Both the position numbers and the translations under genes were made by a program. A stretch of 64,000 nt of DNA from Nitrospirota bacterium (GTDB lineage Bacteria > Nitrospirota > Thermodesulfovibrionia > Thermodesulfovibrionales > JdFR-88). Positions 49,477 to 59,016 of this stretch are shown piece after piece (positions within the stretch are counted from its first letter, which is position 1; each line of letters begins with the position of its first letter). The stretch covers positions 186,001 to 250,000 of the forward strand of contig JACWAF010000035.1 in the NCBI GenBank assembly GCA_014874185.1, in the 5' to 3' direction. The notes under the pieces were generated by a model. The model saw only the letters and a list, made by a program, of their open reading frames with translations, made no database searches and was not told where the DNA came from.

Positions 49477-50004
49477 ATGAACAAATGGGTCATCGATCCA
49501 GACCACTCGATAGCGGCCTTTTCAATAAGGCACATGATGATAGCCAATATCCACGGGCTGTTCAGCAATCTGACCGGCGCCCTGGAGTTCGACCCGGCGG
49601 ACATGTCCACTCTGAAAGCGGAGGCCGAAATAGACGTCAGCACCCTGTGGACGGGGATAAAGAAAAGGGACCAGCACCTCCTCTCCCCGGATTTCTTTGA
49701 CGCGGATAAATACCCCGGGATGGCCTTCAGAAGCACGAAATCCGAGCCCGCGGGCGGCAGCCGCCTGAAGCTCTCCGGCGAACTGACCATTCACGGAGTG
49801 ACCCGCCCCGTTACCTTCGATGTGGAATATTCAGGCCCGGTGAAGGCCCCTATGGGCGGCGAGACCAGCTTCGGCTTTACCGCGAAGACGTCGGTCATCC
49901 GCGAGGACTTCGGGGTGAACTGGAACGTGCCCATGGAAAACGGCGGAATTATGGGCGGCCACGAGGTGCAGATAACCCTGGAAGTGGAGTGCGACCTGGT
50001 GTAG
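49477..50004 (+). CDS. YceI family protein
   Basis: WVIDPDHSIAAFSIRHMMIANIHGLF; LTIHGVTRPVTFDVEY; GGAGG RBS before 49477. Confidence 0.92.
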   Translation: MNKWVIDPDHSIAAFSIRHMMIANIHGLFSNLTGALEFDPADMSTLKAEAEIDVSTLWTGIKKRDQHLLSPDFFDADKYPGMAFRSTKSEPAGGSRLKLSGELTIHGVTRPVTFDVEYSGPVKAPMGGETSFGFTAKTSVIREDFGVNWNVPMENGGIMGGHEVQITLEVECDLV

Positions 50005-50013
50005 TAAGCCCTT

Positions 50014-50763
50014 TTACCTGCGCGTCGGCTCCTCCTCCCAATACCTGCGCTTCCCGTAATGCTTGAATAAATTTATCTCGTAATCCCGGGTGATGGGGGA
50101 TTTGTGGTCGTAATCCGGGGCGGTGCGGACCTGCTCCATGGAGAGCTTCACGTATATCCTCTCCTCGGTCCAGCTTACGTGCTCTGCCCAGGCTGGCGGA
50201 ATGAGGACATGTTTTCCGGGCAGCCAGTTGCGGGTATCGGCGTCCAGGTAGCGGATAACCCAATTCTCGTCATCAACGATAAAGTCTTCCGCGTGGCCCA
50301 CTTCACCATTCAGGGCCTGTATGTGGTAACCCTCCACATGGCGGGCGCTGCGCAGATGGCTCTCCCCTTTGGGCTCCTTGGCGATCTCCTCTTCCGGAGG
50401 CGGAGGGGGCGGCGGCATCTGGTTGTAAAAGCCGCCAGTGAACCAGTAAGGCACCCAGCCGTAATAGCGGGTAAGCTCGATCTCCTGCTGGCGGTGCAAA
50501 GGCATGTGCGCGTCTATATCCGGGCTGTTTCTTATCATATCGCGGGTGAGACTGGTGTTGAATTCCTTCCTGTCCCAGTCAACGCGCTCTACAGACTGGA
50601 TGGAGAGGAGGACGTCCCTGGCCTGAAGCCAGTTGCCCGTGTTCACCACGATGTATCTGATCGTCCATTCCCGGGCATCAAAAAAGAAATCATCCACTTT
50701 CCCTATTTCGCCGTCTGTGGCGTGGATCCTGAAGCCGTAAAGGGTTTTCACTCTGCGGAGCAT
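50014..50763 (-). CDS. Tandem PRC-barrel domain protein
   Basis: Two copies: FRIHATDGEIGKVDDFFFDAREWTIRYIVVNTGNWLQARDVLL and YHIQALNGEVGHAEDFIVDDENWVIRYLDADTRNWLPGKHVLI. Confidence 0.88.
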   Translation of the reverse strand: MLRRVKTLYGFRIHATDGEIGKVDDFFFDAREWTIRYIVVNTGNWLQARDVLLSIQSVERVDWDRKEFNTSLTRDMIRNSPDIDAHMPLHRQQEIELTRYYGWVPYWFTGGFYNQMPPPPPPPEEEIAKEPKGESHLRSARHVEGYHIQALNGEVGHAEDFIVDDENWVIRYLDADTRNWLPGKHVLIPPAWAEHVSWTEERIYVKLSMEQVRTAPDYDHKSPITRDYEINLFKHYGKRRYWEEEPTRR

Positions 50764-50949
50764 ATGAGGTCTCCTTTTTAGGAAAAAGGTTTATTCTGAT
50801 TAAATGCTATCAGATGGCCCGCAACTGGCAAGCCGGGGGAGTTTTAAGCCCCTCATTCTCCCCTGAAAAATTCTTTTTTAGGCAGCCTTTGCGCCTGAAA
50901 CGGACCTGGGAGAGCCAAACAGCATTCAGTGAATCGCCAGGAACGTTTT

Positions 50950-51822
50950 TTATTTTTCAGGACGGCTTAATACCCGTTTGAACGCGTCGGGCAGGGGGGT
51001 TGCAAGCTTGATCATCTTCCCGGTCTCGGGGTGAGCAAACGAGAGCGAGAACGCATGCAGGCCAAGCCTGCCCAGCGGGTTCGTCCCCGCGCCGTATTTT
51101 TTGTCCCCGGCTATGGGGCAGCCAAGCTCCTGCATGTGCGCCCTTATCTGGTTCTTGCGCCCGGTCTGAAGCCGGATTTCCAGCAAGGCATACCCGCTCT
51201 CCCTTTTTAACAGCCGGTAATGGGTCACCGAGAGCCTGGCCCCTTCGGTCTCTTTGCCGCAGGCGTAGACGATATGGGCCTTGTTCTCGCAGAGCCAGCT
51301 TTTTACAGTCCCTTCGTTCTGCGGCGGCTCGCCTTCAACAACCGCGTAGTAAAACTTTTCGCTTTTGCCCCAGTTCTCCTGGAGGGCATCCTTGGTCTTT
51401 TTGTTTTTCGCAAAGAGCATCACGCCGGAGGCCTCCCTGTCCAGCCGGTGGACGATGAATATCTTTCCCCTCCCGCGCGTCTCCGCCTTCACGTAATCGG
51501 AGACCACCCTGTAGAAGGTGTCCTCCTTTTCTTTTTCTGTGGATATGGAAAGCACGCCGGCGGGCTTTATCACCGCAAGCAGGTCCTGGTCTTCATAAAG
51601 GATCTTGAACGGGGCCTTTGTCTTATGCCCCGGCCCGATCTCAACCAGATCGCCCGGGCGGAGCCTGGCCTCTGCCCTTTCGACAGCAGTACCGTTCACG
51701 CTCACGGCCCCGTGTTTCACAAGCTGTTTTATCTTGGTCTTTGAAGAGCCCAGATGGATTGCGAGGAATTCAATCAAAACCGAATCCTTATCGGCCTTGA
51801 ACTTCAAGACCCGTTCAGTCAA
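50950..51822 (-). CDS. RluA family pseudouridine synthase
   Basis: S4 domain plus FIVHRLDREASGVMLFAKN; LQTGRKNQIRAHMQELGCPIAGDKKYG. Confidence 0.93.
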   Translation of the reverse strand: MTERVLKFKADKDSVLIEFLAIHLGSSKTKIKQLVKHGAVSVNGTAVERAEARLRPGDLVEIGPGHKTKAPFKILYEDQDLLAVIKPAGVLSISTEKEKEDTFYRVVSDYVKAETRGRGKIFIVHRLDREASGVMLFAKNKKTKDALQENWGKSEKFYYAVVEGEPPQNEGTVKSWLCENKAHIVYACGKETEGARLSVTHYRLLKRESGYALLEIRLQTGRKNQIRAHMQELGCPIAGDKKYGAGTNPLGRLGLHAFSLSFAHPETGKMIKLATPLPDAFKRVLSRPEK

Positions 51823-52849
51823 GCTGCCTCCTTGCGCGCTCGAAGAGGGCGTTCAGCTTCTGGCTCTCTGAGGCTATCTCCTTCAAGGTTGCGCCAAGCT
51901 CGGGCTTCCCGGCCTCTTCGGCCTTCCTGGCCCAGTCCGCGTAAGTAGAGACGTGCTCCAGGTTATGCTCCATCCAGTGCTCGATCAGTATCTTTAGCTT
52001 CTTCTCCAATTCCCTTCCGGCCTCCTTTCCCTTCCTGTTATAAAGCGAGTGGGCGTGCGCGGGATAACCTCCGGCATCGTGCCCGTGAGCCCCGTAATGG
52101 CTGTGCTCGTGGGCAACCCCCCCATGTGCGTGCTGGTGTCTGTGGATGAGGTTGGCAAGGAGCAGTGTCTCCTGGTCCCTCAGGACCCTCTCCGGCCCGC
52201 CGCGCGCGAGCACCGTGTGGTCTTCCCCCAGCACCACCGTCCTGTCCGATATGTCGGCCACGATGTGCAGGTCGTGCGTGGCCGTGATGACGGTCTTCCC
52301 GGCCTCTTTCAGTTTGAGTATCAGTTCCACAAGCTCCACCTGGCTTCTGGGGTCCAGCCCGCTGGTGGGCTCGTCCAGCAAATAGATGTCCGGGTTCGTG
52401 GTAAGGCATGTGGCAAGGGCCACCTTCTTCATCTCCCCGCCGCTTAACTGCCAGGGCGAGCGGTCCAGGAGGCCTTCTATTCCCAGCACCCTGGCTATGT
52501 CTTCAGCACGCTCAGTGGCCCTTTTGGGGGAAAGCCCCTCCTGCAACGGGCCGAACAGGAGTTCGTCCCGCACGGTAAGCGAGAAGAGCTGGGCCTGCGA
52601 GTTCTGGAAGAGTATGCTTATCCGCGCTTTGGCATTCTCGTCCAGCCCTTCTCTGCCGAAGGCATTTAGACTTCCGGATGTGGGCGCGATAAGCCCCTTC
52701 ATGATATACAAGAGCGTGCTCTTTCCGCAGCCGTTCGTGCCCAGGATGGTAACGGCCTCGCCCTCGCGCACATCAAGGCTTACGCCGCTGAGGGCCTTCT
52801 GCCCGGTCTTGTACTCGTAATGTATGTCTTTAAGTTCTAATATGCTCAC
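51815..52849 (-). CDS. ECF/cobalt-nickel ABC transporter ATPase (CbiO/NikO) with His-rich C-terminal extension
   Basis: ILGTNGCGKSTLLYIMKGL; LSGGEMKKVALATCLTTNPDIYLLDEPTSGLDP; HRHQHAHGGVAHEHSHYGAHGHDAGGYPAHAH. Confidence 0.92.
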   Translation of the reverse strand: MSILELKDIHYEYKTGQKALSGVSLDVREGEAVTILGTNGCGKSTLLYIMKGLIAPTSGSLNAFGREGLDENAKARISILFQNSQAQLFSLTVRDELLFGPLQEGLSPKRATERAEDIARVLGIEGLLDRSPWQLSGGEMKKVALATCLTTNPDIYLLDEPTSGLDPRSQVELVELILKLKEAGKTVITATHDLHIVADISDRTVVLGEDHTVLARGGPERVLRDQETLLLANLIHRHQHAHGGVAHEHSHYGAHGHDAGGYPAHAHSLYNRKGKEAGRELEKKLKILIEHWMEHNLEHVSTYADWARKAEEAGKPELGATLKEIASESQKLNALFERARRQLD

Positions 52850-53667
52850 AGCAGTATTGTAACCGCCGCGGCGGCCAAAAGGGCCGCTTCCCTGATGCCG
52901 AACCTGAATTTTTCCATGAATTCCCTCTGCGAGTAGCTCATTCCCCTGGCCTCCATCGCCATCTGAAGCTCGTCTTTAAGCCGCATGCTTACCAGCAGAA
53001 GCGATGCGGCCCGGCCCCCCGCCCACTTCCTCTCCGAGAAACCCACGCCCGCGCGCGTGCCCCTGGCCCTCTGGGCAAACAAAAACTCCTCCAGCCTGCG
53101 CGCCAGATAAAAGATGTACCTGTAGCTTATGGAGAGAAGCGTCCTCAACACTCCCGGCAGGAAGGCCCCGGCGGACTTCACCAGTACTGCGGGCCTTGTG
53201 GTGAACCCGATAAGAAAGACCAGCATCAGGCTCTCCACCACCCTTATAAACAGCATTGCCGCCGCCAACGCGCCGGCCTTGGTTATGAACAAGGCGGGCA
53301 GGGCTATCACGGCCGTGAACGCCGCCCCCGGAAGTAGCCGCTTGAAATACGCCAACAGAGGCACCCTTGATTCCATCGCCATCACCATGGCGAACAGGCC
53401 GAACGGGAGCATCCCCGGAATGGTTTTTTTAAAGCTCAGGGCCACGATGAGGGCCAGTACCGTTATCATCTTCAGCCTGGGCTCCACATGCTGAAGGAAA
53501 CCAGCCTTTTCAGAAACGGTCTCGTTAAAAAGGGTGTCCTCGAAGAAGCCGAGCACGCCCTTCAGTGTGCGCTCGAACGCCCGCCCGGCCTTTCCCCTGG
53601 GGAGTTCCCTCGCGGGCTCCTTCTCTTTAAGCCAGGCGGGGAGGGCTTTTATATCCATTCTGGGCAT
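52846..53667 (-). CDS. ECF transporter T component (CbiQ/NikQ)
   Basis: TM protein, LARRLEEFLFAQRARGTRAGVGFSERKW coupling region; operon with CbiO and CbiM. Confidence 0.85.
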   Translation of the reverse strand: MPRMDIKALPAWLKEKEPARELPRGKAGRAFERTLKGVLGFFEDTLFNETVSEKAGFLQHVEPRLKMITVLALIVALSFKKTIPGMLPFGLFAMVMAMESRVPLLAYFKRLLPGAAFTAVIALPALFITKAGALAAAMLFIRVVESLMLVFLIGFTTRPAVLVKSAGAFLPGVLRTLLSISYRYIFYLARRLEEFLFAQRARGTRAGVGFSERKWAGGRAASLLLVSMRLKDELQMAMEARGMSYSQREFMEKFRFGIREAALLAAAAVTILL

Positions 53668-53710
53668 CTTATTAATTTTTCATAATAGGATGTACATAAA
53701 TATAATAAAA

Positions 53711-53777
53711 TCCCTCCTAACCTCCCTTTGCCAAAGGGAGGAATTACCCCTCTTTGGCAAAGAGGGGTGAGGGGAGA
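53711..53777. repeat. Double-palindrome repeat CCTCCCTTTG-CCAAAGGGAGG / CCCCTCTTTGGCAAAGAGGGG
   Basis: Directly read; reverse-complement match to the outer parts of 59144-59252. Confidence 0.85.
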
Positions 53778-53812
53778 TTTCCTTATCAAGAGCTTCATTC
53801 AATTTATAAGAC

Positions 53813-54133
53813 CTATCTCTTTTTATCTCGCCTTGCCACCATGCGGCCAACCAGGAATCCTATGACCACCACTAAAACGGACCCTATAAGTGCCGAAATC
53901 AGGTACCCGCTAAGTTCGCCGGTGCCCCTCACCCCGTAACCCGAAAACGGCGCCCGCCAAAGCTCGTTCAGCCTCTTCAATCCCAGCGGGGCGTATCCGA
54001 TAATTTTCTGTATCTCTTGCGCACCCCACTCGCCCCAGGCCCCGCCCGCGCCGAACAGCTTCGGAAGGATTAGCCCAAACGGGGTAAGTATTATCAACAT
54101 GAGCAGAATGAGCCAGAGCTTCTTGTTTTTCAT
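53813..54133 (-). CDS. CbiN/NikN-like (PDGLE-type) membrane component
   Basis: Two TM segments, 106 aa, overlaps CbiM stop/start; position in ECF operon. Confidence 0.75.
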   Translation of the reverse strand: MKNKKLWLILLMLIILTPFGLILPKLFGAGGAWGEWGAQEIQKIIGYAPLGLKRLNELWRAPFSGYGVRGTGELSGYLISALIGSVLVVVIGFLVGRMVARRDKKR

Positions 54134-54798
54134 CTTTTTATCAGCCCGGGATGCGCCTTCAACAGATACGCCACGGCTATCGAGGTGAACGCGGCCTCCA
54201 CAAATCCAAAGACGGTCAGGTGCCCAAGCATTATGGCGGGAACGGTCACCGAAAGCGGAAACGGGTTGTACAGGGGCCTTCCGTCCGGCGCGGCGCTGAT
54301 AAGGGGCTGAATCCCCAGTTCGACAGCCGTAAGCAGAGCCGCTACGTTTATCCCGAAATATCCCGCCGCCCCCGCCGCAATCACAATCCTTCTATTAGAC
54401 GCATTGCCCTTTAATAGCAGCCTGTACAGCAGGTAACCGCTGAACACGCCCGCAAAACCCATATTCATGCAGTTGGCCCCAAGCGAGGTAATCCCGCCGT
54501 CCCCGAAGGCCAAGGCCTGCACAGTTAATGCTATCGAAAGCGCCAGGAACGCCGCCCATGGCCCAAGTACAATACTCAACAGCACCGCGCCCGTCGCGTG
54601 CCCCGACGTGCCGCCTATGATGGGGAAATTGAACATCATCAGTATGAAGCTCAACGCCGCCCCCAAGGCCAAAAGCGGCACCTCGGAGACCGCGAGCGTC
54701 TTCTTTAAATTCCTTGAAGCCCAATACCACAGCGGGGCCGCCACCGCCCACAGCCCCCCATAAGTCTCCGGCCCCAGATAGCCGTCAGGTATGTGCAA
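54130..54798 (-). CDS. CbiM/NikM substrate-binding S component
   Basis: MHIPDGYLGPETYGGLWAVA N-terminal metal-binding signature; GGITSLGANCMNMGFAGVFSGY. Confidence 0.92.
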   Translation of the reverse strand: MHIPDGYLGPETYGGLWAVAAPLWYWASRNLKKTLAVSEVPLLALGAALSFILMMFNFPIIGGTSGHATGAVLLSIVLGPWAAFLALSIALTVQALAFGDGGITSLGANCMNMGFAGVFSGYLLYRLLLKGNASNRRIVIAAGAAGYFGINVAALLTAVELGIQPLISAAPDGRPLYNPFPLSVTVPAIMLGHLTVFGFVEAAFTSIAVAYLLKAHPGLIKR

Positions 54799-54821
54799 AA
54801 GACCTCCCGGAAAGAAAAATC

Positions 54822-54951
54822 CTACTTTTTCTTGTAAGAAAAAGTAGCAAAAAGAACTTTTACTCTTTTTCCGCTTCTACCGAAGCGGAAAAAGCCAAGA
54901 GTTTTTTCTCTTTGCTCCACTTTCTCTTTTTTGCAAAAAAGAGAAAGTGGA
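54822..54951. repeat. Composite triple-hairpin repeat, copy 2
   Basis: CTACTTTTTCTT-G-TAAGAAAAAGTAG; CTTTTTCCGCTTC..GAAGCGGAAAAAG; TCCACTTTCTCTTTTTTGCAAAAAAGAGAAAGTGGA. Confidence 0.85.
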
Positions 54952-54956
54952 AAACT

Positions 54957-55373
54957 CTACTTCAGTCCCTTGCCGGTGGTGGTGAGGGTGAGCTTGCCGT
55001 GCTTGACGCCTCGCGCGCCTATCAGCCGGTCGGCTATGGTTTTCAGGTCGCGTGCGGGGCCTTTTACCACGATCACCTCCAGGCAGTTATGTGCGTCAAG
55101 GTGCAGGTGCAGGCTTGAGAGCACGGCCTTGTGGAACTGGTGCTGAAGCTCGGTGAGGTTGTCCGAAAGCTCCCGCGTGTGGTGGTCGTACACCAGAGTT
55201 ATGGCCCCCACCGTCTCCGCATCGTCCTTCTGCCACTCGTCTTTTACCAGGTAGTCCCTTATCAGGTCCCTGATGGCCTCGCTGCGGCTGGGGTAGCCTT
55301 TTTGCCCGATTAACCGGTCGAAATCCTCCAGCAGGTCCCCATCCAGCGATATGCCGAACCGTATCGTTCCCAT
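54957..55373 (-). CDS. nikR: Nickel-responsive regulator NikR
   Basis: RHH domain [78 protein letters not shown]. Confidence 0.94.
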   Translation of the reverse strand: MGTIRFGISLDGDLLEDFDRLIGQKGYPSRSEAIRDLIRDYLVKDEWQKDDAETVGAITLVYDHHTRELSDNLTELQHQFHKAVLSSLHLHLDAHNCLEVIVVKGPARDLKTIADRLIGARGVKHGKLTLTTTGKGLK

Positions 55374-55560
55374 GTGTTATTATTTTCAGAATAGTGCTAC
55401 GATGTCAAGAGGGGAGGGGGGAATTCTACTGCGTCCATATTCATCCGTGCGGGGATATTCGCCTCGGTTCACCCTCCCTGGCCCCTCCCCTCAAGGGAGG
55501 GGGATTAAGGATGATGATTTTCCCTTTTAAAAGGGAATCTTTGGGTGGCTGAGAAATTAA

Positions 55561-55596
55561 AAGACAGATCCCGAATCAAGTTCGGGATGACGGCAT
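55561..55596. repeat. Short palindromic repeat AAGACAGAT-CCCGAA..TTCGGG-ATGACGGCA (copy 2)
   Basis: Same flanks, covarying stem compared with 23173-23208. Confidence 0.7.
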
Positions 55597-55745
55597 AAAG
55601 GCCGGCAGGACAGTGAAAAACGAAAAAGGATTCCGGACAAAGATACGGGGCTAAAGCCCTTGGGCGGAATGACGCCTAAAACAAAAACGGGCTGGAATAA
55701 TCTGGCCCGTTTGAAATCTGGTTATAAAAACTAATTTTAAGAGGG

Positions 55746-56702
55746 CTAGCCCCTTTTCACCCTCCTGAAGCCGGAGCACTCCAGAATCTGCACGTCCGAG
55801 CCCGCGAAAATTTTGTCAAAAAGCAGGTTCAATCCGAGGTTGTCGCTGGATATATGCCCGGCGATCACCACGTTGATATGGTTCTTCTCGGCCTCTTTGC
55901 GGTGCTCGTCGGAGAGGTGCATCTGGATTATTGTTCCGATGCCGCTTGAGGCCATGCTCTGGAAGATGTCCTTTGCGCCCTCGGTTCCGCCGGTCATGTC
56001 AACGTATATCTTTCCGGCCTTGCGCTTGGGAGAGCCCAGAAGTATCTTGGGGGCAACTCCGTTCCTGGCCCCTTCCTGGTATTCGGGAATCTCCATCAAA
56101 AGATCCATAATGTCCCCAAGGAGATATGGTTTTTTCTCATCCATCAGGTTTTGAAGATAGGTGGACACATGGTTATCGGCAACGGTATGGAGGCACATGA
56201 AAGGCATATCCAGGAGCCTTGCCGCGTCCACGGCGCGCGTGTGGTTCTGGGGCATGAGGCGGCGCTCCACCTCTTTTATCCTCCCCTCCATAAGGTCCTC
56301 GGCCACGTTTATCGGCACGCCGAAGCGGTGCAGGATATCGGACTGCATCCCCATCACCTCGTGCAGGCTTGCATAGGGCCTGCCCTCCGGGTGGTGGGCG
56401 AGCACCAGGTCAACCTTTTTTCCCCTGGCGGAGAGGGCGTTGGCCAGAAGCACCTCGGGCGCTTCCATATCTATGCCCACCAGGGCGGAATGGACCTCCT
56501 CATCCCCCGTTCCGAAGAGTATCCTGGAATCGGCATAAGGGTTTTTAAGGGCCGCCTGGTCGAAGAACTCCTTGTCCTTGTCTTTCAGCGACTCGAAATC
56601 CTTTTTCCTCGCCTGAAGATAGCGCTCTACTTCCTCTTTGCCCCTGGGATCTGTCTCCATCCCCGCAGCAACCGCCTTCTCATATATATCACGCAGTTTC
56701 AT
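55746..56702 (-). CDS. NIF3-like (Nif3/YbgI family) protein
   Basis: Metal-site motifs VDLVLAHHPEG, DAARLLDMPFMCLHTVADNHV and VVIAGHISSDNLGLNLL. Confidence 0.75.
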   Translation of the reverse strand: MKLRDIYEKAVAAGMETDPRGKEEVERYLQARKKDFESLKDKDKEFFDQAALKNPYADSRILFGTGDEEVHSALVGIDMEAPEVLLANALSARGKKVDLVLAHHPEGRPYASLHEVMGMQSDILHRFGVPINVAEDLMEGRIKEVERRLMPQNHTRAVDAARLLDMPFMCLHTVADNHVSTYLQNLMDEKKPYLLGDIMDLLMEIPEYQEGARNGVAPKILLGSPKRKAGKIYVDMTGGTEGAKDIFQSMASSGIGTIIQMHLSDEHRKEAEKNHINVVIAGHISSDNLGLNLLFDKIFAGSDVQILECSGFRRVKRG

Positions 56703-57158
56703 CTACCCTCCTATTTTAGAAAGCGCTTCCTTCACTTTTTCGCTCAGCAGCTTGCCATCGGCCGCGCCTTTGACCTTGGGCATGAGCACTTTCATCACCT
56801 TGCCCATGTCCTGCGGCCCGCGCGCACCGGCTTCACTGATGCTCTCTTTTATAATGGGCTCAAGCTCTTCGGGTGTAAGCTGGCGGGGGAGATAGGCGGC
56901 GATGACTGCAAGTTCCTTCTCCTCTTTTTGGGCGAGGTCTTCCCTGCCCGCCTTGCGGAACTGATCTATGGACTCCCTGCGCTGCTTGGAGAGGGTGCCC
57001 AGCACCGGGATGACGTCGTCATCGGACAAGGGCGCACCTTTTTCTATCTGCCTGTACTTGAGGGCGGACTTCATCATCCGGAGGGTTTCAAGCCGCAGCT
57101 TGTCCCCGGATTTCATGGCCCCTTTCAGGTCAGCGTCTATCTTTTCGGGCAATGACAC
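56703..57158 (-). CDS. GatB/YqeY domain protein
   Basis: LKGAMKSGDKLRLETLRMMKSALKYRQIEKG; AYLPRQLTPEELEPII; MGKVMKVLMPKVKGAADGKLLSE. Confidence 0.92.
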   Translation of the reverse strand: MSLPEKIDADLKGAMKSGDKLRLETLRMMKSALKYRQIEKGAPLSDDDVIPVLGTLSKQRRESIDQFRKAGREDLAQKEEKELAVIAAYLPRQLTPEELEPIIKESISEAGARGPQDMGKVMKVLMPKVKGAADGKLLSEKVKEALSKIGG

Positions 57159-57160
57159 CT

Positions 57161-57361
57161 CTATCGACCTCCGTAGACTCTCTGCCTTTTAATCGCCTTC
57201 TTGCGGGCGGCTATGGCCTTTTTCTTCTTTTTTATGCTGGGCTTTTCGAAGTGCTCTCTTTTCTTTACCTCGGAGAGGATGCCTTCGCGTTCGCACTGCT
57301 TCTTGAACTTCTTGAGGGCATTCTCGAAAGATTCACTCTCGCCCACCCTTATAAAGGGCAT
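57161..57361 (-). CDS. rpsU: 30S ribosomal protein S21
   Basis: [48 protein letters not shown]. Confidence 0.93.
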   Translation of the reverse strand: MPFIRVGESESFENALKKFKKQCEREGILSEVKKREHFEKPSIKKKKKAIAARKKAIKRQRVYGGR

Positions 57362-57540
57362 ACATTTCTCAACTCCTTTCCATCCAAACAAGGGGTTTTT
57401 TAGTTAAATTTAAATTTACCAATTACTTTGCCTCTCCGTCAAGAAAAAGTGTTAAAATGGGATATTTCCTTGACACGAAAGGCTTTCTGTGGCATATTAA
57501 AACACTTTTTCTTCAAATCCGAACAAACGGGAGGTGTGAT

Positions 57541-57837
57541 ATGAATTTGGGCATTTTTGTGAGCGATTATAAGCTTTGCGTTGACACTCTGGACCGTATA
57601 AAGGCCGACAAGCTCGGGATAATTCTGGTCCTGAACGGGGTGTATCATGCCGTGCTGAAAGAGGACGGCAAGGTCTCCGAGCTCCTCTCGAAGACCCCCA
57701 ACCTGTACGCCCTTTCGGAAGACCTCGCAACCAGGGGTTTTTCTCCCGACCAGGTGGACAGCAGGGTGAAGGTGGTCGACTACAGCGGCCTGGTGGACGT
57801 GATATTCAACGACTTCGAAAAAGTAGCCTGGATATAG
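57541..57837 (+). CDS. DsrH/TusB-like sulfur relay protein
   Basis: 98 aa MNLGIFVSDYKLCVDTLDRIKADKLGIILVLNGVYHAVL; followed by DsrE-like genes. Confidence 0.65.
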   Translation: MNLGIFVSDYKLCVDTLDRIKADKLGIILVLNGVYHAVLKEDGKVSELLSKTPNLYALSEDLATRGFSPDQVDSRVKVVDYSGLVDVIFNDFEKVAWI

Positions 57838-57847
57838 GAGGACACGA

Positions 57848-58207
57848 ATGGGCAAACTGGCACTTGGAGTTTATCCGGGCCTGGTCGGCTCGGCCTGTTA
57901 TGATTTCAGCCTCAAACTGGCCGCGGCCGCGGCCGACAAGGGGCACAAGGTCAGCATCTGGTATTCCGGAAACGCGACCGGCTCCGTCAAGGCGCATCAG
58001 AAGCACCTTAAAGACTATTCCACCGCTGAGAAATACCTGACCGCCCTTCTTGAAAAGGGCGTGGAAATTTGCACCTGCGAGGCGTGCACCATAGCCAGGG
58101 GCATACAGAAGCCCGAGGGCATCCCCGGCGTACAGTGGAACTCCATGCACTGGTACCTGGCGGCCATACACAGCGCCGACCGCGTGCTGCACATAGGAGG
58201 CGAATAA
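57848..58207 (+). CDS. DsrE-family protein
   Basis: KLALGVYPGLVGSACYDFSLKLAAAAADKGHKVSIWYSGNATGSVKAHQ...LEKGVEICTCEACTIARG. Confidence 0.75.
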   Translation: MGKLALGVYPGLVGSACYDFSLKLAAAAADKGHKVSIWYSGNATGSVKAHQKHLKDYSTAEKYLTALLEKGVEICTCEACTIARGIQKPEGIPGVQWNSMHWYLAAIHSADRVLHIGGE

Positions 58208-58617
58208 TGGGCGACGTCAAATGCGCATTCATAGTACAAAGGCCGCAGTACAAGGGCGAGACTTCAAGGCTTGCCATGACCCATGCCCTTGCCTATCAGA
58301 CGGTGGAGATCCTTCTGGAGGACGGCGAGACGGTCACACCCACCCTGTGCTTTGTAGGCGAGGGAGTGCTTGGGCTGTCGAAGGGCCAGAAGGCGATGGA
58401 GATGTACGGCATCACCTCTTCGGAGTCTCACATAAAGAACTGTCTCCTGGTGGACCTGGACGTCTTCGTCTGCAAGGAAGACCTTGAGAAGTTCGGCATC
58501 CCGGAGAGCACCCTGCCTGACGCCGAGGACATGGGCGCCGAGAAGCAGATAAGGGTTGTGCCGTTTGCCGAGATACAGAAGGCGATGGAAGAGGCCAAAC
58601 ACGTCCTCTTCTTCTAA
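58207..58617 (+). CDS. DsrE-family protein (second paralog)
   Basis: CAFIVQRPQYKGETSRLAMTHALAYQTVEILLEDGETVTPTLCFVGEGVLG; ATG overlaps the preceding stop. Confidence 0.7.
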   Translation: MGDVKCAFIVQRPQYKGETSRLAMTHALAYQTVEILLEDGETVTPTLCFVGEGVLGLSKGQKAMEMYGITSSESHIKNCLLVDLDVFVCKEDLEKFGIPESTLPDAEDMGAEKQIRVVPFAEIQKAMEEAKHVLFF

Positions 58618-58650
58618 AGGTTAAAAATTCCAATTAAGGAGGATTCGAAA

Positions 58651-58902
58651 ATGGGTGAACTGGTAAGCAAGGGTGCGACAGAGACTTTGGACACCCTGGG
58701 CAGGGTCTGCCCCTATCCGCTCGTTCTCACGAAGAAGGCCCTCGAGAAGATGGCCTCGGGCGCAATCCTGAAGGTGCTCTGCGATGCCCCGGCGTCCGCC
58801 GAGGACACCATCCCCAGGTGGGCCGAGAAGCAGGGCTTCGGGTTCGAGAGCGTGAAGCTGGACGACAAGGGCTACTGGGAACTCTGGATCCAGAAAAAGT
58901 AA
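58651..58902 (+). CDS. TusA/SirA family sulfurtransferase
   Basis: LDTLGRVCPYPLVLTKKALEKMASGAILKVLCDAPASAEDTIPRWAEKQG (CPxP motif). Confidence 0.9.
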   Translation: MGELVSKGATETLDTLGRVCPYPLVLTKKALEKMASGAILKVLCDAPASAEDTIPRWAEKQGFGFESVKLDDKGYWELWIQKK

Positions 58903-58986
58903 CCCTTCTTCTGTCATTCCGGCCTCGTATCAAGTACGGGGTAAACTCCAGCCGGAATCCAGCGACTTGTTTTTAGAAGTTCTGAA

Positions 58987-59016
58987 GGGGCATGGCGCAA
59001 GCCATGCCCCTTTTTT
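58987..59016 (+). terminator. Rho-independent terminator after tusA-like gene
   Basis: GGGGCATGGC-GCAA-GCCATGCCCC-TTTTTT. Confidence 0.92.

Noticed and set aside
56151-57155. 334-aa plus-strand ORF
   Set aside because: Antisense to NIF3-like and YqeY genes; no domain signature.
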